Notes: generated from the letters alone by a model not told the origin. Counted from the first letter of the stretch, positions 7,218 through 17,546 are shown. The stretch is 64,000 bases of DNA from Lachnospiraceae bacterium (GCA_017434885.1 JAFSGE010000030.1:282197-346196), one strand, 5' to 3'. Numbers and translations: made by a program.

Positions 7218-9093
7218 GTTTGTTACGATCTCCGTTTTCTTTTACTGATGGAGCTTTCTTTTTTTGCGTTGCTGTCTTCTTTTCTTTCAAAAAGGATTCA
7301 TCAGGTACTGCACTGTAAAGGCATACACTGCGGCCTTCTGCCAAAATCAGATGCTCCGGCATAGTTCTTTCTTCTTCAATTTGCCCGGATGTGGAAAATA
7401 TCCGTTGCCATTTCTGTCCTTTGGGCAATTTGGGTAATGCCAGTCTGTGGGCTTCCCAATGCATATTGTACGCAAGGTAAAGAGCCTGCGTCTGCTCTCT
7501 TTCATCATTTTGGCAAAGCATAATCCCTGTCATACGGCTAATGTAAGAAACATCCGGTCTCCAGGCCTCTGTTCCGTGATAAGAAATATCAGGATAACCG
7601 CAGGATGTGGCGTCAATTCCTTTCAATTCCTGCTTTTGATGGAGAATTTTATACTTTTTGCGTAGCGCAATCAATTCACAGGCAAAAGCAAACAAATCTG
7701 TTGCAAAACGTCCGTTACTCCATTTCACGTAACCAATTTCATTATCCTGACAATAAGCGTTGTTATTTCCGAATCTGGTATTACCGAATTCATCACCGCT
7801 GAACAGATACGGTATCCCCTGTGATAAAAACAGAAAAGAAAATGCATTTTTTATCTGCTTCTTTCGCAGTTCTAAAACTGCCTTTTTACGGCTTTCACCC
7901 TCTGTTCCGCAGTTCCAGCTATAATTCAAATCTGTTCCGTCATGATTATCTTCATGATTTGCCTCATTGTGCTTTTGTTCATAAGAAACCATATCATAAA
8001 GAGTAAAACCATCATAATCTGCCATGTAATTGACATACACGCAAAAATCAGAATTGTTTTTTTGATAATGTATTACCTGATTAATCAGATTTTCATCTCC
8101 CTTTAAAAATCTTCTCATATCATTTCTGAAATTACCGTTATCTGAAAGAAGATTTTTGTATAAGGGTATTTTATTCCCGTAAATATCTTCAAGAGGGAAA
8201 TAGGTACTCCGTATTTTTGTTCTTTTTAATATGGCATCTTCCGCAATCTGGATAAAGGGAATCTTAAATCCGCTAAGTCTTATTCCGTCAATGTGATATT
8301 CCCGTACCCAATATCTCAACACATCCATAATGTAGGAAGCTTTTGCTGTGGGCGGAAAATAAAAGTGCATCAAAACTTCAATTTGGTTTTTATGCAATTC
8401 TTTTACCATGTTTTTGAAGGAGATATCCGGTCGTTCCATACTGTAAGAAGCTTTTGGTGCAAAATAATATGCTTCCTGAAATCCCCAGCAATTGACACGG
8501 TTTTTCAGCTTGTCCGTCTTATCTTCCATACATTCGTCATATTCATATGCCGGCATCAATTCAACTGCGGTTATCCCCAGCTTTTTTAAATGGGGAATTT
8601 TTTCGCAGACACCTTCAAAAGTACCTTTTTTTCTAACTTTTGCACTTTTGTCCATGGTAAAGGCTCTTACGTTCAAACCGTAAATTATCGTATCTTCCAC
8701 CGGTAACTCTAACGGTTTGTCACCTTCCCAATCATATTCGGAACGGGTTAAGACACCATAAGTCTTTCTTTTTTCTTTTTCAAAATTGCCCCAAATATTC
8801 AGTCCGTTTACAAGTTTTGCATAAGGGTCCGTAAAAACGGTTTCCCCATCATAAAAATTATATGTTTCAAAAGGAAATTCCTTTTCATCCGATTCAAGCA
8901 ATACCCCGTACAAAATTCCGCATTTTCCTTTATCGGAAAACGGAATTTTAACTTCACGACCGTTCTTATCGTAAAGCAATACACCGATTTCTTTGTCACT
9001 TTCTGTCTCCGTCGCAAAAAAGTATCCTTTTTCGGCAGAATATACTCCGGCTTTATCCGGCTGATAGTAAGTAATTTTCAGTTTTGATTCCAT
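7195..9093 (-). CDS. GH13 glycogen-debranching-like protein lacking catalytic residues (probable pseudoenzyme)
   Basis: The 632-residue chain follows the isoamylase/GlgX plan: an N-terminal beta domain, a TIM barrel from about residue 135 (IIYGLNVRAFT) and a C-terminal beta domain. The fold markers remain (GTFEGVCEKIPHLKKLGI, YDGFTLYDMVSY, FLFLSQGIPYLFSGDEFG), but the catalytic signatures are changed. Region I D-x3-NH has become VLMHFYFPP (240-248). In region II the nucleophile Asp is Ser274 (DGIRLSG). The region III Glu position appears to be Thr297. In region IV the His before Asp361 is Tyr360. AGGAGG lies 5 nt before the ATG at 9093. Glycan binding or regulation is more likely than hydrolysis. 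Confidence 0.85.
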   Translation of the reverse strand: MESKLKITYYQPDKAGVYSAEKGYFFATETESDKEIGVLLYDKNGREVKIPFSDKGKCGILYGVLLESDEKEFPFETYNFYDGETVFTDPYAKLVNGLNIWGNFEKEKRKTYGVLTRSEYDWEGDKPLELPVEDTIIYGLNVRAFTMDKSAKVRKKGTFEGVCEKIPHLKKLGITAVELMPAYEYDECMEDKTDKLKNRVNCWGFQEAYYFAPKASYSMERPDISFKNMVKELHKNQIEVLMHFYFPPTAKASYIMDVLRYWVREYHIDGIRLSGFKIPFIQIAEDAILKRTKIRSTYFPLEDIYGNKIPLYKNLLSDNGNFRNDMRRFLKGDENLINQVIHYQKNNSDFCVYVNYMADYDGFTLYDMVSYEQKHNEANHEDNHDGTDLNYSWNCGTEGESRKKAVLELRKKQIKNAFSFLFLSQGIPYLFSGDEFGNTRFGNNNAYCQDNEIGYVKWSNGRFATDLFAFACELIALRKKYKILHQKQELKGIDATSCGYPDISYHGTEAWRPDVSYISRMTGIMLCQNDEREQTQALYLAYNMHWEAHRLALPKLPKGQKWQRIFSTSGQIEEERTMPEHLILAEGRSVCLYSAVPDESFLKEKKTATQKKKAPSVKENGDRNKHESMETF

Positions 9094-9184
9094 TCGGCCT
9101 CCTGCCACACTTACAACATTTTATTTTTTCATAATTATCTACTTGTCTATGATATCATAAAACAGGTAAAGTGTGCAAAAAATA

Positions 9185-9213
9185 TTGATTAATGTCACAA
9201 CTATTAGTAAAAT
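9185..9213 (+). promoter_or_regulatory. Candidate sigma-A promoter of the DUF1292 gene
   Basis: TTGATT (9185-9190) and TAAAAT (9208-9213) are separated by 17 bp, about 48 bp upstream of the start codon at 9261. Confidence 0.5.
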
Positions 9214-9260
9214 ATAAACAGAAGACGTTATTTATATTTGTATCTATGAGGAGGCAAATT

Positions 9261-9602
9261 ATGGCAAAAGATAATATGAAAAATTTTGAAACACTGGAAA
9301 CTGATGACGAAGAAATGACCGTCACTCTGGATTTGGAGGACGGAACAAGCGTTACTTGTGCCATCGTTACGATTTTGACTGTAAACGGACAGGACTATAT
9401 TGTACTTCTTCCCCTCGAAGAAGACGGGGAAAATCATGATGGTATGGTATGGTTTTATCGCTATAGCGAAAACGAAAACGATCCCAACGAAGAACCCGAA
9501 CTTGCATATATTGAAGATGATGAAGAATATGACATGGTTGCGGATGCCTTTGATGAGTATCTTGACAATGTAGAATTTGACGAAATTATTGACGGGGAAT
9601 AA
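9261..9602 (+). CDS. DUF1292 domain-containing protein
   Basis: A 113-residue, strongly acidic protein of the DUF1292 family (YrzB-like), widespread in Firmicutes and of unknown function. Visible family features are an N-terminal acidic segment followed by MTVTLDLEDGTSVTCAIV and DYIVLLPLEE, then an Asp/Glu-rich tail. The start was fixed by GAGGAGG 7 nt upstream of the ATG at 9261. Its last 17 nt overlap tail-to-tail with the helicase gene on the opposite strand. Confidence 0.88.
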   Translation: MAKDNMKNFETLETDDEEMTVTLDLEDGTSVTCAIVTILTVNGQDYIVLLPLEEDGENHDGMVWFYRYSENENDPNEEPELAYIEDDEEYDMVADAFDEYLDNVEFDEIIDGE

Positions 9603-11490
9603 ATCTCCTGATAAAGCGGGAGGGATTTTGCCCTCTCTCTTTGGTATAATAAATGGTCAGATAATCCACGGCTCTTGTTATGGCAACATACAGGAGCCTT
9701 CTTTCTTCTTCCAATCCATCCTTTGTTTTACACTGCTTTGGCGGAATGATTCCCTCATTTACATCCGGCAGAAAAACATGAAAAAATTCAAGTCCTTTTG
9801 CACTGTGCATGGTAAGTACACTGATTCCATCCACACTTGATGTACTATCTGCTTTTTGAGAAGTTACTGTAAGCATCTCTTCTTCTATTCTGTTCCAAAA
9901 AGCCATACAATCTTCATTACTTTTGTGTTTTTTCAATAACATCAATAATTCATCTGCTGTTTTAAGATACTCTGCTTCCGTCTCTTTATTTCCGGCTTTT
10001 TCTCGCAGATAATCATCATATTTCATTACATTTCTGTAATATCTGATTGCCATGGAAAAAGACAACTCTTTTACTCGTCTGATATGAGCAAAAAAGTTTT
10101 TTACAGTTTCAAGCATGGAAGGATTATTCTTGTAATATTCCAAAAAATCATTCTCCCTTACCGTTTCACCCTTGAGCGCATGTCGCGATAAGTACCGCTC
10201 CGGTTTATTCATAATTTTCAAAAAATGGCTACGCTTTTCTCCTTCCATGCAAAATTGAAGAAATGCGCAGAAGTCTTCTTTGATAAAGCTTTGGAGTATT
10301 GGTCTATTTACAGAAGGTGATGTTTTTTGGCTTTCTCTGACAGGTATGTAATGATTTCTGAGTAATTTTGCATAATGCTCCGCTTCCCTGTTGGTTCTTA
10401 CGATTATCGCACTTTGCGACAACTCTTCCCTGGACAATTTTTGAATATCCTGCAGTAAGCAATCTGCTTCCGCGGTGTAGCTTTCTTTGCAGATAATGCA
10501 TATTGTTCCTTCTTTTTTCTTACTATCAGCATTTTTTTCAATACGCTCGGTATTTTCTGATATTATCTGATTGGCAAACCGGACAATATTTTCTCTGCTT
10601 CGATAGTTTTCAGCTAAAAATAATAAATTTGCATCAGGGTAATCCTTTGAAAATTGTTTCATTATATTAGGCAGTGCGCCGCGAAAGCCGTAAATTGCCT
10701 GGTCATCGTCTCCAACAACAAATAAATTATTCTGAGGAAGTGCAAGTAATTTTATCAGTTGATATTGTACATCATTTACATCTTGAAATTCATCCACAAG
10801 AATGTGTTCAAACTGTCTTTGCCACTTTTCCCGGATGGTTATATTTTGTAAAAGCAGTTTTAAAGCACAGCCTGTCATATCATCAAAATCAAGAAGCTTT
10901 CTTTCTTGCAAAGCATCCTGATACTTCGTAAAAATTTGTTTAAAACAAGACCTGGGAAGCTCATCCGATTCATAAATAAGTCCGTTTTTCTCTTTTCCTA
11001 CTGCATCAAGTATTTCAGAAATCATGGAATAGTTTACCAATTCGGATAAAGAATATTTTTCGTTCAGGTAGCTATTCGTATGGTAAACTTCCTTAAGCTG
11101 CATTTCCATTAATTTTCTTTTTTGGGATTCTTTGATTAAAGAGTATTGACGAAATTCGCCGGATTCTTTTAACATGTGAAAACAGATACTGTGAATCGTT
11201 GAAAAACAGACTTTCCCATAAGCTAATCTCGTTTCATGGTATTGTTTGAGATAACGTTCCTGCATTTCAAGTGCAGCCGCTTTGGTAAAAGTAATACACA
11301 GAATTTTATCAGGTGAAACAGACATAGTGTTTACCAGATATTGCAGTCTTTGGATTATGGTGAATGTTTTGCCGCTACCGGGGCCTGCAAGAACTCTGGC
11401 AGGCCCTATAGTATGGCAAATTGCTTTTTGCTGTATTTTGCTGGCACCTGTTTGCATGGTGCCTTGCTTTTCATTCTGATGCTTAGGCAT
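9586..11490 (-). CDS. UvrD/PcrA-like ATP-dependent DNA helicase
   Basis: This is a superfamily 1A helicase of about 634 residues. It shows a Q-motif (KIQQKAI), Walker A ([10 protein letters not shown]), motif Ia ([15 protein letters not shown]), the [12 protein letters not shown] Walker [14 protein letters not shown], and near the end [11 protein letters not shown] and [13 protein letters not shown]. It is shorter than PcrA (about 720) and lacks the long C-terminal tail. The ATG at 11490 overlaps the gltX stop by 8 nt, which suggests translational coupling. A later ATG at 11457 is possible. It probably acts in repair or replication restart. Confidence 0.9.
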   Translation of the reverse strand: MPKHQNEKQGTMQTGASKIQQKAICHTIGPARVLAGPGSGKTFTIIQRLQYLVNTMSVSPDKILCITFTKAAALEMQERYLKQYHETRLAYGKVCFSTIHSICFHMLKESGEFRQYSLIKESQKRKLMEMQLKEVYHTNSYLNEKYSLSELVNYSMISEILDAVGKEKNGLIYESDELPRSCFKQIFTKYQDALQERKLLDFDDMTGCALKLLLQNITIREKWQRQFEHILVDEFQDVNDVQYQLIKLLALPQNNLFVVGDDDQAIYGFRGALPNIMKQFSKDYPDANLLFLAENYRSRENIVRFANQIISENTERIEKNADSKKKEGTICIICKESYTAEADCLLQDIQKLSREELSQSAIIVRTNREAEHYAKLLRNHYIPVRESQKTSPSVNRPILQSFIKEDFCAFLQFCMEGEKRSHFLKIMNKPERYLSRHALKGETVRENDFLEYYKNNPSMLETVKNFFAHIRRVKELSFSMAIRYYRNVMKYDDYLREKAGNKETEAEYLKTADELLMLLKKHKSNEDCMAFWNRIEEEMLTVTSQKADSTSSVDGISVLTMHSAKGLEFFHVFLPDVNEGIIPPKQCKTKDGLEEERRLLYVAITRAVDYLTIYYTKERGQNPSRFIRRFIPRQ

Positions 11491-12937
11491 TCTGAAGCAG
11501 TTCAATTCCTTTTTTGATACGACGAATCGATTCTTCCTTGCCAAGAAGCTCCATGATTTCCGTTGCACCGGCAGGTGTCATCTGTTTGCCGGACACTGCG
11601 GTTCGAACAGGCCACATAGCATAACCGTTCTTACAGCCTTTTTCTTCTACATATGCTAATAAAAGCTGATACAGTGCATCGTTGGAATAATCTTCCTGTG
11701 CCTCTAATTTAGGTAAAAGTTCCTGTAATACTTCCAAAGATGATTCCTTGGTGGTCTTCATCTTTTTGTGCTCATACATAGCTGTATCGTACTCCGGTAA
11801 CTCTTCGAGGAAATCTACCAACTCACAAATATCGGGGAAAATCTCGATTCTTGTTTTTACCATGGATGCAATCTTTTTCAAATCAATATTACGGCTTAAA
11901 GCCTTCTTTAAATAAGGCTCTGCCATTTCATAGAATTTATCATCATCCATGGCTTTGATATATTCACCATTCATCCATTTTAATTTGGTATAATCAAACA
12001 CTGCGGGAGACTTAGACATATGACGATAGTCAAATTCTTTTGTAAGTCCCTCTAAGCTGAAAATTTCTTCGTTATTGCTGGGACTCCATCCAAGGAGTGC
12101 AACAAAGTTTACAATCGCTTCTGTCAAAAATCCCTGATCAATCAAATCTTCATAAGAAGAATGACCGCATCTTTTACTTAACTTCTGATGATTTTCATCT
12201 GTGATAAGCGGACAATGCACATAAACAGGTACATCCCATCCAAAAGCATCATACAAACGGTTATACTTGGGAGAAGAAGAAAGATATTCATTTCCTCTTA
12301 CTACATGGGTAATCCCCATCAAATGATCATCCACTACGTTTGCAAAGTTATAAGTAGGATATCCGTCTGATTTAATCAGAATCATATCATCAAGCTCTGC
12401 ATTATCTACGGAAATATCTCCGTAAATTTCATCATGGAAGGTAGTTGTTCCTTCTGTAGGATTATTCTGTCTGATTACATAAGGAATTCCTGCAGCAAGC
12501 TTTGCTTCCACTTCTGCTTTAGAAAGTGACAGACAGTGCTTGTCATATACATTAATTTCTTTGCCCGCTACTTCCCGGTTTAATGTAGCCAGTCTGTCTT
12601 TGTCACAGAAGCAATAATATGCTTCACCTTTTTCAACAAGCTGCTTAGCATATTCCAAATAAATCCCCTGTGCCTGTCTTTCTGACTGAACATAAGGACC
12701 AACGCCTTTATCAATGTCGGGACCTTCATCGTGGATAAGACCGGTCTTTGCGAGGGTTCTGTAAATAATATCAACTGCTCCTTCTACCAAACGCTCCTGG
12801 TCGGTATCCTCAATACGAAGAATAAAATCGCCGCCTTCATGCTTGGCAATTAAATAGGCATAAAGTGCTGTTCTTAAATTTCCTACATGCATTCTTCCCG
12901 TAGGACTGGGTGCAAATCTTGTTCTAATCTTACTCAT
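11483..12937 (-). CDS. gltX: Glutamate--tRNA ligase
   Basis: This class I aminoacyl-tRNA synthetase charges tRNA-Glu. The 484 residues match bacterial GluRS. The HIGH-type motif is [20 protein letters not shown] and the KMSKS-type motif is KLSKRCG. A Glu-binding signature [17 protein letters not shown] and an alpha-helical anticodon-binding C-terminus are present. GAGAGGAAACT precedes the ATG. No T-box is visible upstream; only 17 nt separate it from the hydrogenase gene, so it is probably read from that gene's promoter. Confidence 0.97.
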   Translation of the reverse strand: MSKIRTRFAPSPTGRMHVGNLRTALYAYLIAKHEGGDFILRIEDTDQERLVEGAVDIIYRTLAKTGLIHDEGPDIDKGVGPYVQSERQAQGIYLEYAKQLVEKGEAYYCFCDKDRLATLNREVAGKEINVYDKHCLSLSKAEVEAKLAAGIPYVIRQNNPTEGTTTFHDEIYGDISVDNAELDDMILIKSDGYPTYNFANVVDDHLMGITHVVRGNEYLSSSPKYNRLYDAFGWDVPVYVHCPLITDENHQKLSKRCGHSSYEDLIDQGFLTEAIVNFVALLGWSPSNNEEIFSLEGLTKEFDYRHMSKSPAVFDYTKLKWMNGEYIKAMDDDKFYEMAEPYLKKALSRNIDLKKIASMVKTRIEIFPDICELVDFLEELPEYDTAMYEHKKMKTTKESSLEVLQELLPKLEAQEDYSNDALYQLLLAYVEEKGCKNGYAMWPVRTAVSGKQMTPAGATEIMELLGKEESIRRIKKGIELLQNA

Positions 12938-12954
12938 AGTTTCCTCTCTTATTT

Positions 12955-14442
12955 TTAACCTTCCAAATCAGGAAGTTTTTTATCAGCTGTGGCTTTGAAT
13001 CCGGCAACTTCTTTCATTGCCTGCGGAATCGGAATATTCGTTCCTGCACCGGCAATACAACCACCGGGACATGCCATACCTTCAATCAGACAGCCGTTCT
13101 TTTTTCCGGCTTTTGCAAGCATCAGCATCTTTTTACATTCCGTAAGACTTTCTGCATGCTCGATATTTACCTCTACATCCGGATAATATTCCCTAATACA
13201 GTCTTCAATGGCACTGGCTACACCACCGGCCACACCATATCCTCTTCCGGCTGCGGTCGCATCGTTTAACGCATCCCCTGCTTGCGTTTCCTCCAGATTA
13301 ATGCCTTTTGCTTCAAACATACCGGCAAGTTCTTCAAATGTAATGACAAAGTCCACATCGGAACGGATGGTTCTTCTGGAGGCCTCAAGCTTTTTAGATG
13401 CACAAGGACCGATGAATACCACACTGGCATCAGGGTGTTCTTTTTTGATTTCGCGGGCGGTTGCAACCATAGGTGTCAGTGCATTGGAAATCTTATCAAT
13501 GGTTTCCGGGAAAAACTTTTTGGCAAGCACAGACCAGGAAGGGCAACAGCTTGTCAATAAAAAGGGAACTTCTCCCGTAGCCACTTCTTTGACATAATGT
13601 TCTGCCTCAGCGATGGCACCCAGGTCTGCACCGATTGCAGTTTCATAAACATCATAAAAACCAAGCTCTTTAAGAGCCTGTTTAATCATATCGGGAGTTA
13701 CATTTTTGCCAAACTGTCCTACAAAAGCAGGTGCTACCTGAGCAATAATTTTACGCCCGGACTGAATGGCACGAATTAACTGGAATATCTGGGATTTATC
13801 CGCAATGGCACCAAAGGGACAGCTTACCATACACTGTCCGCAGGATACGCATAAATCCGTATCAATATAGGCTCTTCCTTTGGAATCGCTCTTAATAGCA
13901 TTTACGCCGCAATGATCAAGGCAGGGTCTTACCTGATGGGAAATGGCATCATATGGGCAGACTGTCTTACACTTACCGCATTTGATACATTTTTCCTGAT
14001 CAATAATTGACTTTCCGTTTTTCATGGTAATGGCACCCTTCGGGCATACTTCCCTACAAGGGTGTGCCACGCAGCCCATGCATTTATCCGTTACTTCATA
14101 GCGGTTTTCGGGACATGCATTACAGGCAGAAGGGATTACCTGCATAAGCGGCGGTTCATAATATTTTTCATCAATATTACTTTCCTCAAGCCCCTGAGTC
14201 AAATGCACAGGAATATTTTCCGGCCTGAGGGAAAGTCCCATTGCCAAACGAATACGTTCTCTTGTGATGGAACGTTGTCTGTAGATACTTTCATATTCGG
14301 ATTCATCATAATCTACAATTTTATAGGGTAATGCCTCAATATCATCCTTCAAGTTAGTGGATGTATAGGCAAGATTTGCCACTTCTTTGAAAATACGTCT
14401 TCTGTCCTTACGTACCTGTGTATCAATTCCACGCATGCTCAT
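12955..14442 (-). CDS. Monomeric [FeFe] hydrogenase, group B type
   Basis: Reversible H2 production or oxidation at an H-cluster, presumably coupled to ferredoxin in a fermentative anaerobe. The N-terminal half carries many cysteines for Fe-S clusters, including [12 protein letters not shown] (152-163) and [12 protein letters not shown] (198-209). The H-cluster motifs are TSCCPSW (297-303, with the proton-relay C299), GPCASKK (345-351) and [12 protein letters not shown] (454-465). The N-terminal arrangement and the TSCCPSW and PCASKK variants resemble group B rather than the group A enzymes with TSCCPGW. The 495 residues form a single chain with no partner subunits. The start codon has AAGGA about 10 nt upstream. 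Confidence 0.9.
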   Translation of the reverse strand: MSMRGIDTQVRKDRRRIFKEVANLAYTSTNLKDDIEALPYKIVDYDESEYESIYRQRSITRERIRLAMGLSLRPENIPVHLTQGLEESNIDEKYYEPPLMQVIPSACNACPENRYEVTDKCMGCVAHPCREVCPKGAITMKNGKSIIDQEKCIKCGKCKTVCPYDAISHQVRPCLDHCGVNAIKSDSKGRAYIDTDLCVSCGQCMVSCPFGAIADKSQIFQLIRAIQSGRKIIAQVAPAFVGQFGKNVTPDMIKQALKELGFYDVYETAIGADLGAIAEAEHYVKEVATGEVPFLLTSCCPSWSVLAKKFFPETIDKISNALTPMVATAREIKKEHPDASVVFIGPCASKKLEASRRTIRSDVDFVITFEELAGMFEAKGINLEETQAGDALNDATAAGRGYGVAGGVASAIEDCIREYYPDVEVNIEHAESLTECKKMLMLAKAGKKNGCLIEGMACPGGCIAGAGTNIPIPQAMKEVAGFKATADKKLPDLEG

Positions 14443-14526
14443 AATCTACGTTTCCTTTCCGTTTCTCATTCTAAGCACCTTATGTTATTTTTACACAAAC
14501 ACGAAAGGAAATCAAGGACTTTATGC

Positions 14527-14553
14527 ACCATAAATTTTACTTATCATAATATA
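14527..14553 (+). promoter_or_regulatory. Candidate mother-cell sigma factor promoter of cotJABC
   Basis: AC (14527-14528) and CATAATATA (14545-14553) are separated by 16 bp. This resembles the sigma-K pattern AC-N16/17-CATAnnnTA and, at the -10, sigma-E. It lies about 36 bp upstream of cotJA. The -35 element is too short to be convincing alone. Confidence 0.4.
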
Positions 14554-14588
14554 ATATTAAAACAAAGATTTATTTATGAGAGGAATTT

Positions 14589-14759
14589 ATGCAGGATTAC
14601 AGTTTTAACGAATATTTTGACCGTTTTCCGATTGCTATGGGCTATGTACCCTGGCAACACCTTGACAAAATTTTTGAAAATTTAGATGAAGCATATTGCA
14701 CAGGTACCATTTTCCCTGAACTTGAAAAGCCTTTCACAGGAAGGAGATGCATGAAATGA
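14589..14759 (+). CDS. cotJA: Spore coat-associated protein CotJA
   Basis: A 56-residue protein with the CotJA hallmarks AMGYVPWQHLDKIFENLDEA and GTIFPELEKPF, ending with GRRCMK. CotJA is a small spore coat component made in the mother cell and needed with CotJB and CotJC. AGAGGAAT precedes the ATG at 14589. The stop codon overlaps the cotJB start (ATGA at 14756-14759), so the operon is translationally coupled. Confidence 0.92.
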   Translation: MQDYSFNEYFDRFPIAMGYVPWQHLDKIFENLDEAYCTGTIFPELEKPFTGRRCMK

Positions 14760-15025
14760 ATAAAATGAATGATGAAAAAAGCCGTCTTTTTCATGATATT
14801 GGTGTAATTGATTTTGTGATTGTAGAAATGCAATTATATCTTAACACGCATCCCACTGACAAGGAAGCAATGGATTACTTAAGTCATTATGTACGCATGA
14901 AAAATCAGGCAATGCGAGAATATGCCATGAAATTCGGTCCGCTTCGTATTTCTGATGCCGACGGATGTCTGCAAAATGAATGGAAATGGGTTACACAGCC
15001 TTGGCCCTGGGAAGGAGGATGTTAA
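14756..15025 (+). CDS. cotJB: Spore coat protein CotJB
   Basis: An 89-residue CotJB homologue showing the family core VEMQLYLNTHPTDKEAMDYL and the conserved C-terminal WPWEGGC. AAGGAG lies 9 nt before the ATG at 14756, which overlaps the cotJA stop. In-frame ATGs at 14747 and 14765 are alternatives, but 14747 has no spacing from the binding site. The product is expected to join CotJA and CotJC in the inner coat layer. Confidence 0.92.
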   Translation: MNKMNDEKSRLFHDIGVIDFVIVEMQLYLNTHPTDKEAMDYLSHYVRMKNQAMREYAMKFGPLRISDADGCLQNEWKWVTQPWPWEGGC

Positions 15026-15028
15026 TAT

Positions 15029-15637
15029 ATGTGGTGCTATGAAAAAAGATTACAGTTTCCTGTCAATATTAAAGAACCAAATGCTAAATTGGCACAGGTC
15101 ATTATGAGTCAGTTCGGTGGTCCGGACGGGGAATTAGCTGCCAGCCAACGGTATCTGTCTCAGCGATATGCAACTCCTTACCGTGAAGTTGCAGGAACGC
15201 TGACTGATATCGGTACCGAGGAACTTGCCCATATGGAAATGGTTTCTGCTATTATTTATCAGCTGACCAAAGATTTGTCTATGGACGAAATTGTAGACAG
15301 TGGCTTTGATAAATACTATGTAGACCACACTGCAGGACTTTGGCCTCAGGCTGCAGGCGGTATCCCCTTCAACGCTTGTGTTTTCCAATCTAAAGGGGAT
15401 GTTGTTACCGATTTATTTGAAGATATGGCAGCTGAACAAAAGGCACGCAGCACTTACGATAACATCTTAAGACTGGTACGTGATTATCCTGATGTATATG
15501 AACCCATCAAATTCTTAAGAGCCCGTGAAGTTGTTCATTTCCAGCGGTTCGGTGAAGCGCTGCGAATTACCCAGGATAAATTGGATTCCAAGAACTTCTA
15601 CGCCTTCAACCCCGGATTTGACAAATGTAAAAACTAA
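15029..15637 (+). CDS. cotJC: Spore coat protein CotJC (manganese catalase family)
   Basis: A 202-residue ferritin-like four-helix protein of the Mn-catalase family. The full set of expected di-manganese ligands is visible: E35, E65, H68, E136 and H170 (GELAASQRY, EELAHMEM, AEQKARSTY, EVVHFQRF). It could therefore have real catalase activity, and Clostridia CotJC proteins have been associated with peroxide resistance of spores. GGAAGGAGG precedes the ATG, 3 nt after the cotJB stop. A strong terminator follows. Confidence 0.94.
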   Translation: MWCYEKRLQFPVNIKEPNAKLAQVIMSQFGGPDGELAASQRYLSQRYATPYREVAGTLTDIGTEELAHMEMVSAIIYQLTKDLSMDEIVDSGFDKYYVDHTAGLWPQAAGGIPFNACVFQSKGDVVTDLFEDMAAEQKARSTYDNILRLVRDYPDVYEPIKFLRAREVVHFQRFGEALRITQDKLDSKNFYAFNPGFDKCKN

Positions 15638-15662
15638 CTATCTGTCTTTTGGATAAAATACA

Positions 15663-15705
15663 AACCGGGTCTTCTATGATTTCCTCATAGCAGGCCCGGT
15701 TTTCT
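15663..15705 (+). terminator. Intrinsic terminator of cotJABC
   Basis: Outer stem AACCGGG/CCCGGTT (15663-15669 and 15695-15701) and inner stem CTATGA/TCATAG, followed by TTTCTT on the plus strand. It starts 26 nt after the cotJC stop. It may also act against readthrough from the converging minus-strand lipoprotein gene. Confidence 0.85.
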
Positions 15706-15722
15706 TAAGCTTTATTACACAT

Positions 15723-17462
15723 TTATTCTGCCCATTCGAGAGCTTCCTCTAACGTTTCCACCTCTAAAATGTCCAACATAAACTCTGTATATTCTTCGGC
15801 TTCATCAGTATCTATGTATTTAAAAACATCTTTTATATATTTTTCACTTTTATCACAATTATAGATTCCAAAGGCAAGTCCCTGTTCCATTTCTTCCGGT
15901 GCATCGGTCTGACGGTTCATAATAAAGGCCTTGATATATGGATTTGCTTCTAAAATATAATAACAATAAGCAAACGCGGCAGCCTGTAGCTTCTCTCCCT
16001 CGCGGGAAGTAAATCCAAGCTCTGTAATGGTAATATTTCTCACTTTTCCGTCAGCATTCAAATATTCATCCTGTTTTAAAAAATCCGTCAAAACATTCAG
16101 ATTCATAATAGTTAACACTTCGGCATCCTGTGTTTTGTCATACTCCTGCTTCCAGTATTCCACTTCAGAAATCGGATTCGGATAAGGATGTATGGCAATT
16201 CCCCAATCATAATTTCCATGCTTTTCTGCCATGTCATTAAATGCAACTATCAAATCTTTTCCGTTAAAAAACTTCGAGTTTTTGCCACCATTACTGTTCC
16301 AGTCATGGTCAATGCTGAAATACACCTGCGAATTTGCATACTGACTTTTGGCTGCCTGATAAAAAATTCGGAATGCTTTTTCAAATTCCTGTGCATAATA
16401 CTCTACGTCTTCGGTATTCATATAGTTCCAGATATTTTGCTGATTAATTTCATTGGCAATTACCCAGCTGTGTACCAGTCCGTATTCCCCACCGGAATAA
16501 CGTTCTGTCAAAAAACTTGCTATGGCTTCCAGTTCTCTGGCTCCGCCTTGCTCTGTCGCATTAAACATATAATAATATGCTTCGTTACTCTTTTTTCTTG
16601 CCTTGGGATGAATCATTTCAATATGGTCATCGTTCCAGTCATTTAAAATAATAGCTGTACAACTCATTCCCATGTGATTTAAATAACTGAATAAACCATC
16701 ATAGCCTCTCAGTGCTGCTCCGTTAAAAAGGTAATCTTTTCCTTTATAATTATAAACAATGGTCGGAACCTCCTCATCTGTGGTTTCACCCATAATAATA
16801 GACAAAGGAATATTATAGATTGCATGTTTGACACCAAGGTCGATTGTTTTTTCCGTTCCAACGATAGTTGGGTCAAGCAAAAGCCCTTTCTTAGATTCTG
16901 TCTGAGGATACGCCTGCGTATTTTCTGCCAATGCTTCCGGATTGGACAAATAAACCCCTCCGCATAACGGAACATATTTCCCATTAATCAGTAAGGAAGG
17001 TACAAAACGCGCAAAAAGAAATTCATTTTCATATTCAAAGGTAATTTCGCAATCTGTTCCCTTCAAGGCTGATGCAACAGGTTCTCCAAACAGTTTATAT
17101 TCATTTTCAAAAGTTTCTTTGCTAAATAAATAGATATATGCGTCATCACTTTTCGGTATCTGCTCCATTTTGCAGGAATACATCAATTGCTCATTATCTT
17201 CCTGATAAGTAAGCATTGCATCCGTTGCATACCCGGTCAGTTCTTTTGTTTTTATTTCAATATCGCCGTTTGTAAGCTTCTGTAATTCTTCTTGTCTCTT
17301 CCGTTCTTCTTCAGCCGCTTCTGCATCTTCGCTTAAAGACATAGCGGTTGCTTCTTCAGCAACATTTTTATCACCACAGCCGAACAAAAATGCTATTGAT
17401 AAGAGCATACACATAAAAAGTAATATAAAATTTTTCTGTCTCCACCGGATTTCCTTATCCAT
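15723..17462 (-). CDS. Surface lipoprotein with clan GH-A-like catalytic motifs (DUF5722-like)
   Basis: A 579-residue lipoprotein. The N-terminus has a short basic region, a hydrophobic core and lipobox LFGC with lipidated C29, then an acidic linker (about 35-65). The rest resembles DUF5722. VHSWVIANEINQQN contains the dipeptide NE (E338) and ITITELGF contains E481, the spacing and context of the acid/base and nucleophile in clan GH-A TIM-barrel glycosidases; IHPYPNP and SIDHDWNS fit barrel strands. AGGAGAA precedes the ATG. It follows the SpoVAF gene but has a terminator between. Glycosidase activity is inferred. Confidence 0.75.
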   Translation of the reverse strand: MDKEIRWRQKNFILLFMCMLLSIAFLFGCGDKNVAEEATAMSLSEDAEAAEEERKRQEELQKLTNGDIEIKTKELTGYATDAMLTYQEDNEQLMYSCKMEQIPKSDDAYIYLFSKETFENEYKLFGEPVASALKGTDCEITFEYENEFLFARFVPSLLINGKYVPLCGGVYLSNPEALAENTQAYPQTESKKGLLLDPTIVGTEKTIDLGVKHAIYNIPLSIIMGETTDEEVPTIVYNYKGKDYLFNGAALRGYDGLFSYLNHMGMSCTAIILNDWNDDHIEMIHPKARKKSNEAYYYMFNATEQGGARELEAIASFLTERYSGGEYGLVHSWVIANEINQQNIWNYMNTEDVEYYAQEFEKAFRIFYQAAKSQYANSQVYFSIDHDWNSNGGKNSKFFNGKDLIVAFNDMAEKHGNYDWGIAIHPYPNPISEVEYWKQEYDKTQDAEVLTIMNLNVLTDFLKQDEYLNADGKVRNITITELGFTSREGEKLQAAAFAYCYYILEANPYIKAFIMNRQTDAPEEMEQGLAFGIYNCDKSEKYIKDVFKYIDTDEAEEYTEFMLDILEVETLEEALEWAE

Positions 17463-17546
17463 TTTTGTTCTCCTGTTGTGTCAAAATTATTCCAAAATTT
17501 TACTGCAGTATTTATAGTGTACCACTAAATGATTATTATTGCTACA

